From positions 1-64,000 of the forward strand of contig NZ_BCTL01000038.1 of assembly GCF_001571265.1 (NCBI RefSeq): 64,000 nucleotides of DNA. Reading direction: 5' to 3'. Of this stretch, positions 61,559 through 64,000 are shown one piece after another. The notes below the pieces were generated by a model. It worked only from the letters and a program-made list of their open reading frames with translations. It did no database searches and had not been told where the DNA came from. Source of the stretch: Cedecea neteri NBRC 105707 = ATCC 33855 (GTDB lineage: Bacteria; Pseudomonadota; Gammaproteobacteria; Enterobacterales; Enterobacteriaceae). Every line of letters starts with the position of its first letter. Positions within the stretch are counted from its first letter, which is position 1. The translations under genes were made by a program, and so were the position numbers.

Positions 61559-63643
61559 CTAACCCGAGCGCCGCAGGCGGCGGCTCAGCCAGATCCCATG
61601 ATGAGGCCGCTGGCGCCAGGCTACCGAGGAGATGGTATGCATGGTGTTCAGGTGGCCAATAATCCGCTGTAAATGCTGCTCCATAGTGCTTAACGGCCCC
61701 GTGGGCAGCGTGTCCGGTTCCAGGATATTTACGTCTTTCGACCCGCCAGGCCCGTCATACTCCAGCCTTTGCTGGCAGCGCTGTAATCCAATTTCACAAG
61801 ACTGCAGGTACTTTTGCGCCAGGTCTGGCGTGAGCATGTTGTGCTCGCGCGCTAGGGTGGTCATGGCGTTGATGTGCTCGACGATGAACTGGCTGTGGGT
61901 TACCCAAAGCTTCATGTCGGCCAGATAATGGGAGTTAAATCCGGGCTCCTGCATCGCCTGATTGAGCGAGTTGAAGAGCGCGTTGTGCGCCTGGTTGACC
62001 CGCATTCGTTGCCAGGCCAGCGGTGTGGGTTCCGGATCGTTGCTTAATATCAGGCGAATCGCGTCCTGATCGGCCTCAAGAGCGTCGTGGGCGTTCTGGC
62101 GCAGCAGGCCGGTTTGCCACTGCGGCCAAAGCCAGATCATGCCGCCAAAAGCAATCAGGCAGCCGAGCAACGTGTCGATAAGCCTTGGAATGATGTAGCT
62201 TTCGGCGCTGAGGGTAATGAGCTGCAGGGTATATACCGCGGTGACGGTAAAGCCGATGGTGGCCCAGCCGTAGCTTTTGCGAATGAACAGATAGCTCACC
62301 AGGGTAATCATCAGCATCGCCAGCAGGGTGTAGCTGTCTGGCACATGGAAGTGCAGGGTGATACCGGCGATACACAGCCCTGCCATGGTGCCGGCCGCCC
62401 TGTGCACAATGCGCACCCGCGTTGCACCGTAGCCGTTTTGCGTGACGAACATCACCGTCATCAGGATCCAGTAAGGCTTTGGCAGGTGTAAGAAGGAGCC
62501 CAGCAGGCTGGCAATCGTCAGCATCACGCCTAAACGTGCGGAGCTGCGCAGCGCCGATGACTTGAAGGAGAGATAGTTTTTCAGCGCCGGGAAGAACGGC
62601 AGGCGGCGTTCCCTGTCCTCCATTAAATCTCTCACGTACAGCGGCCGCTGAGTTTTCAGTACCCGGGCAATTCGGCTGAAATGGTAATGGCAAAACTGAC
62701 CGACCGGGTTCTCCGGGTTCTGGCGGGCGATCTTTTCCAGAGCGTCGATCTGCTTGTCCATGGTAAAGCGCGTCGGGTAGCGGTGGTAGAGAATATCGTC
62801 TGCCAGCACCCGCAGGCGTGCGGCGATAGTCCGGGCGTTCCAGCGGATCACCGCTTCGGCATGGCTTTGCTCAACCAGTTTTTGCACTTCTTCCGGCTGG
62901 TGCAGGCTAACCGAAATGTGCTCCTGCAAATCCAGCGCAACCTGGAAAGCGCGTAGCAGGCGTTTGTAGCCATTTTGCTGGTTGGCCGACAGCATATGCA
63001 GCTGCTGGTAGCAGGTCGTTATCAGGTCGACGGCTTTCTGCTGACGTACCAGCAACGGCGGCAGCGCTTTTTCAGGATCCGTATGCTGGGTCAGCAGGCT
63101 GTATTTCGCTTCGCAGTAGTCCGCAAGCTGGCGGTACAGCAGGCTGAGCGACTCTCTGAGCGGCTGTTCACGCCATAGCCTGAACCAGAACCAGTTGAAT
63201 GCGCCGTACCAGATGGTGCCGAAGATATAGAGCACCATCGGTTTCCAGATAGGCATGTTGCCGGCCATGCTGAGCGTAAAAATGGCGGCAATCAGCGACG
63301 CTGGCAGAAGGCGGGCGTGCAGCGAGCTTATCTCCGCCGTGACGCCGAGCAGCAGGGCCATGACGATTAATATCGCAGGCAGCGGGACGTGGGTGTAAAG
63401 CAGCAGAAGCTGCATGATAAGGCTGCTAACGGCGAACAGGCTGCCGCCGATTATCAAGCGTTTGAAGAAGCGTTTATGCGGCGTGTCCAGCCCGGCAATG
63501 TTGCAGCAGGCGGGCACTAACGAGAAGAGCAGACCGTTTTGCAGGCTGCCGAGAATCAGGCCAATAGCCACGGGTAAACACAGCACCAGCGTTTGCCGCA
63601 GCGCGTAGTTAACTTCCGGGTGATAAATTAATCTCTTCCACAT
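61559..63643 (-). CDS. yhfK: YhfK, FUSC-family inner-membrane protein
   Basis: YhfK (694 residues) has two blocks of about five or six membrane helices (about 15-160 and 390-510) separated by and followed by long cytoplasmic helical regions. This is the layout of fusaric-acid-resistance (FUSC/YccS) proteins. E. coli has the homologue yhfK in the same place, next to crp. Substrate is unknown. Confidence 0.9.
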   Translation of the reverse strand: MWKRLIYHPEVNYALRQTLVLCLPVAIGLILGSLQNGLLFSLVPACCNIAGLDTPHKRFFKRLIIGGSLFAVSSLIMQLLLLYTHVPLPAILIVMALLLGVTAEISSLHARLLPASLIAAIFTLSMAGNMPIWKPMVLYIFGTIWYGAFNWFWFRLWREQPLRESLSLLYRQLADYCEAKYSLLTQHTDPEKALPPLLVRQQKAVDLITTCYQQLHMLSANQQNGYKRLLRAFQVALDLQEHISVSLHQPEEVQKLVEQSHAEAVIRWNARTIAARLRVLADDILYHRYPTRFTMDKQIDALEKIARQNPENPVGQFCHYHFSRIARVLKTQRPLYVRDLMEDRERRLPFFPALKNYLSFKSSALRSSARLGVMLTIASLLGSFLHLPKPYWILMTVMFVTQNGYGATRVRIVHRAAGTMAGLCIAGITLHFHVPDSYTLLAMLMITLVSYLFIRKSYGWATIGFTVTAVYTLQLITLSAESYIIPRLIDTLLGCLIAFGGMIWLWPQWQTGLLRQNAHDALEADQDAIRLILSNDPEPTPLAWQRMRVNQAHNALFNSLNQAMQEPGFNSHYLADMKLWVTHSQFIVEHINAMTTLAREHNMLTPDLAQKYLQSCEIGLQRCQQRLEYDGPGGSKDVNILEPDTLPTGPLSTMEQHLQRIIGHLNTMHTISSVAWRQRPHHGIWLSRRLRRSG

Positions 63644-63661
63644 AGCCTGAATTGTAGAGAC

Positions 63662-63694
63662 AAAAAAGGCGTGTTACCGAAGCGACACGCCTTT
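63662..63694 (-). terminator. Terminator of crp
   Basis: AAAGGCGTGT (63665-63674) and ACACGCCTTT (63685-63694), ten-base loop. On the minus strand the stem ends in TTTTTT, ending crp before yhfK. Confidence 0.88.
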
Positions 63695-63704
63695 ATGGGG
63701 CTAA

Positions 63705-64000
63705 TTAGCGAGTGCCGTAAACGACAATCGTTTTACCGTGTGCGGAAATGAGATTCTGGTCTTCCAGCATTTTCAGAATACGGCCAACGGTTTCGCGGGA
63801 GCAGCCCACGATCTGACCGATTTCCTGGCGGGTGATTTTAATCTGCATCCCGTCCGGGTGGGTCATAGCATCCGGTTGTTTAGCCAGGTTCAGCAGCGTC
63901 TGAGCAATACGGCCGGTCACGTCGAGGAACGCGAGGTTGCCGACTTTCTCAGAAGTGACCTGCAGGCGGCGCGCCATCTGGGAAGACAGACGCATCAGGA
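63705..64000 (-). CDS. crp: Crp, cAMP receptor protein (carboxy part; start lies beyond the window)
   Basis: The window holds the last 98 or so of 210 residues. The helix-turn-helix is complete ([21 protein letters not shown]), including Arg, Glu and Arg that contact the TGTGA half-site. Part of the dimerising C-helix ([16 protein letters not shown]) is present. The cAMP-binding domain is off the right edge. Confidence 0.97.
   Translation of the reverse strand, partial: LMRLSSQMARRLQVTSEKVGNLAFLDVTGRIAQTLLNLAKQPDAMTHPDGMQIKITRQEIGQIVGCSRETVGRILKMLEDQNLISAHGKTIVVYGTR

Overview
This window is chromosomal DNA of a member of the Enterobacteriaceae. Almost every protein aligns end to end, from memory, with an Escherichia coli K-12 counterpart, and gene order follows the E. 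coli 75-76 minute region from malT to crp. Proteins differ from E. coli at a moderate level and several E. coli genes are missing: gntT after malQ, yhfG-fic between ppiA and pabA, and yhfL plus the frl operon between cysG and yhfS. A three-gene insertion sits between nirB and tsgA. I do not assign a genus; Cedecea or a related genus is only a guess. No tRNA, rRNA, IS element, prophage or CRISPR array was seen.

Layout. 0.2-7.8 kb: maltodextrin regulator malT (minus) divergent from malPQ (plus), with a CRP-like site and MalT boxes between. 7.9-10.4 kb: nfuA, the comF-like gntX, bioH and a small secreted DUF1471 protein. 10.4-13.3 kb: ferrous iron operon feoABC (minus), with Fur and FNR sites in its long upstream region. 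13.7-19 kb: tex, greB, and the osmosensing pair ompR-envZ. 19-20.7 kb: pckA, split by a one-base frameshift just before the P-loop. 21-27 kb: yhgE, then hslO, hslR, yrfG and igaA (minus). 27.3-30.5 kb: nudE and the penicillin-binding protein gene mrcA. 30.6-34 kb: hofMNOPQ, a pilus/secretin-type DNA-uptake operon. 34.3-40.7 kb: the aroK-aroB-damX-dam-rpe-gph-trpS superoperon. 40.8-48.2 kb: yhfZYXW-php-yhfUTS, an eight-gene operon with no assigned pathway. 48.3-53.5 kb: nirBDC-cysG (minus), nitrite reduction and siroheme synthesis. 53.7-57.3 kb: accessory gst - three-domain flavin/iron-sulfur oxidoreductase - lysR cluster (minus). 57.5-64 kb: tsgA, ppiA, pabA, argD, yhfK and the 3' part of crp.

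The strongest candidate for a poorly described system is the yhf operon. It combines a winged-helix regulator, a PRD-like protein, a PLP alanine-racemase-like enzyme, a phosphopentomutase-like enzyme, a phosphotriesterase-homology hydrolase, a small glycine-rich protein, a membrane protein and a PLP aminotransferase-like enzyme, with two AT-rich inverted repeats in front of yhfZ and yhfX. Second is the gst-oxidoreductase-lysR cluster, which has an almost ideal LysR-type operator (6-bp arms around 11 bp) upstream of gst. A family of CCTCTCC/GGAGAGG palindromic repeats lies in several intergenic gaps, including one inside the nir operon. All family and length comparisons are from memory; no searches were run.
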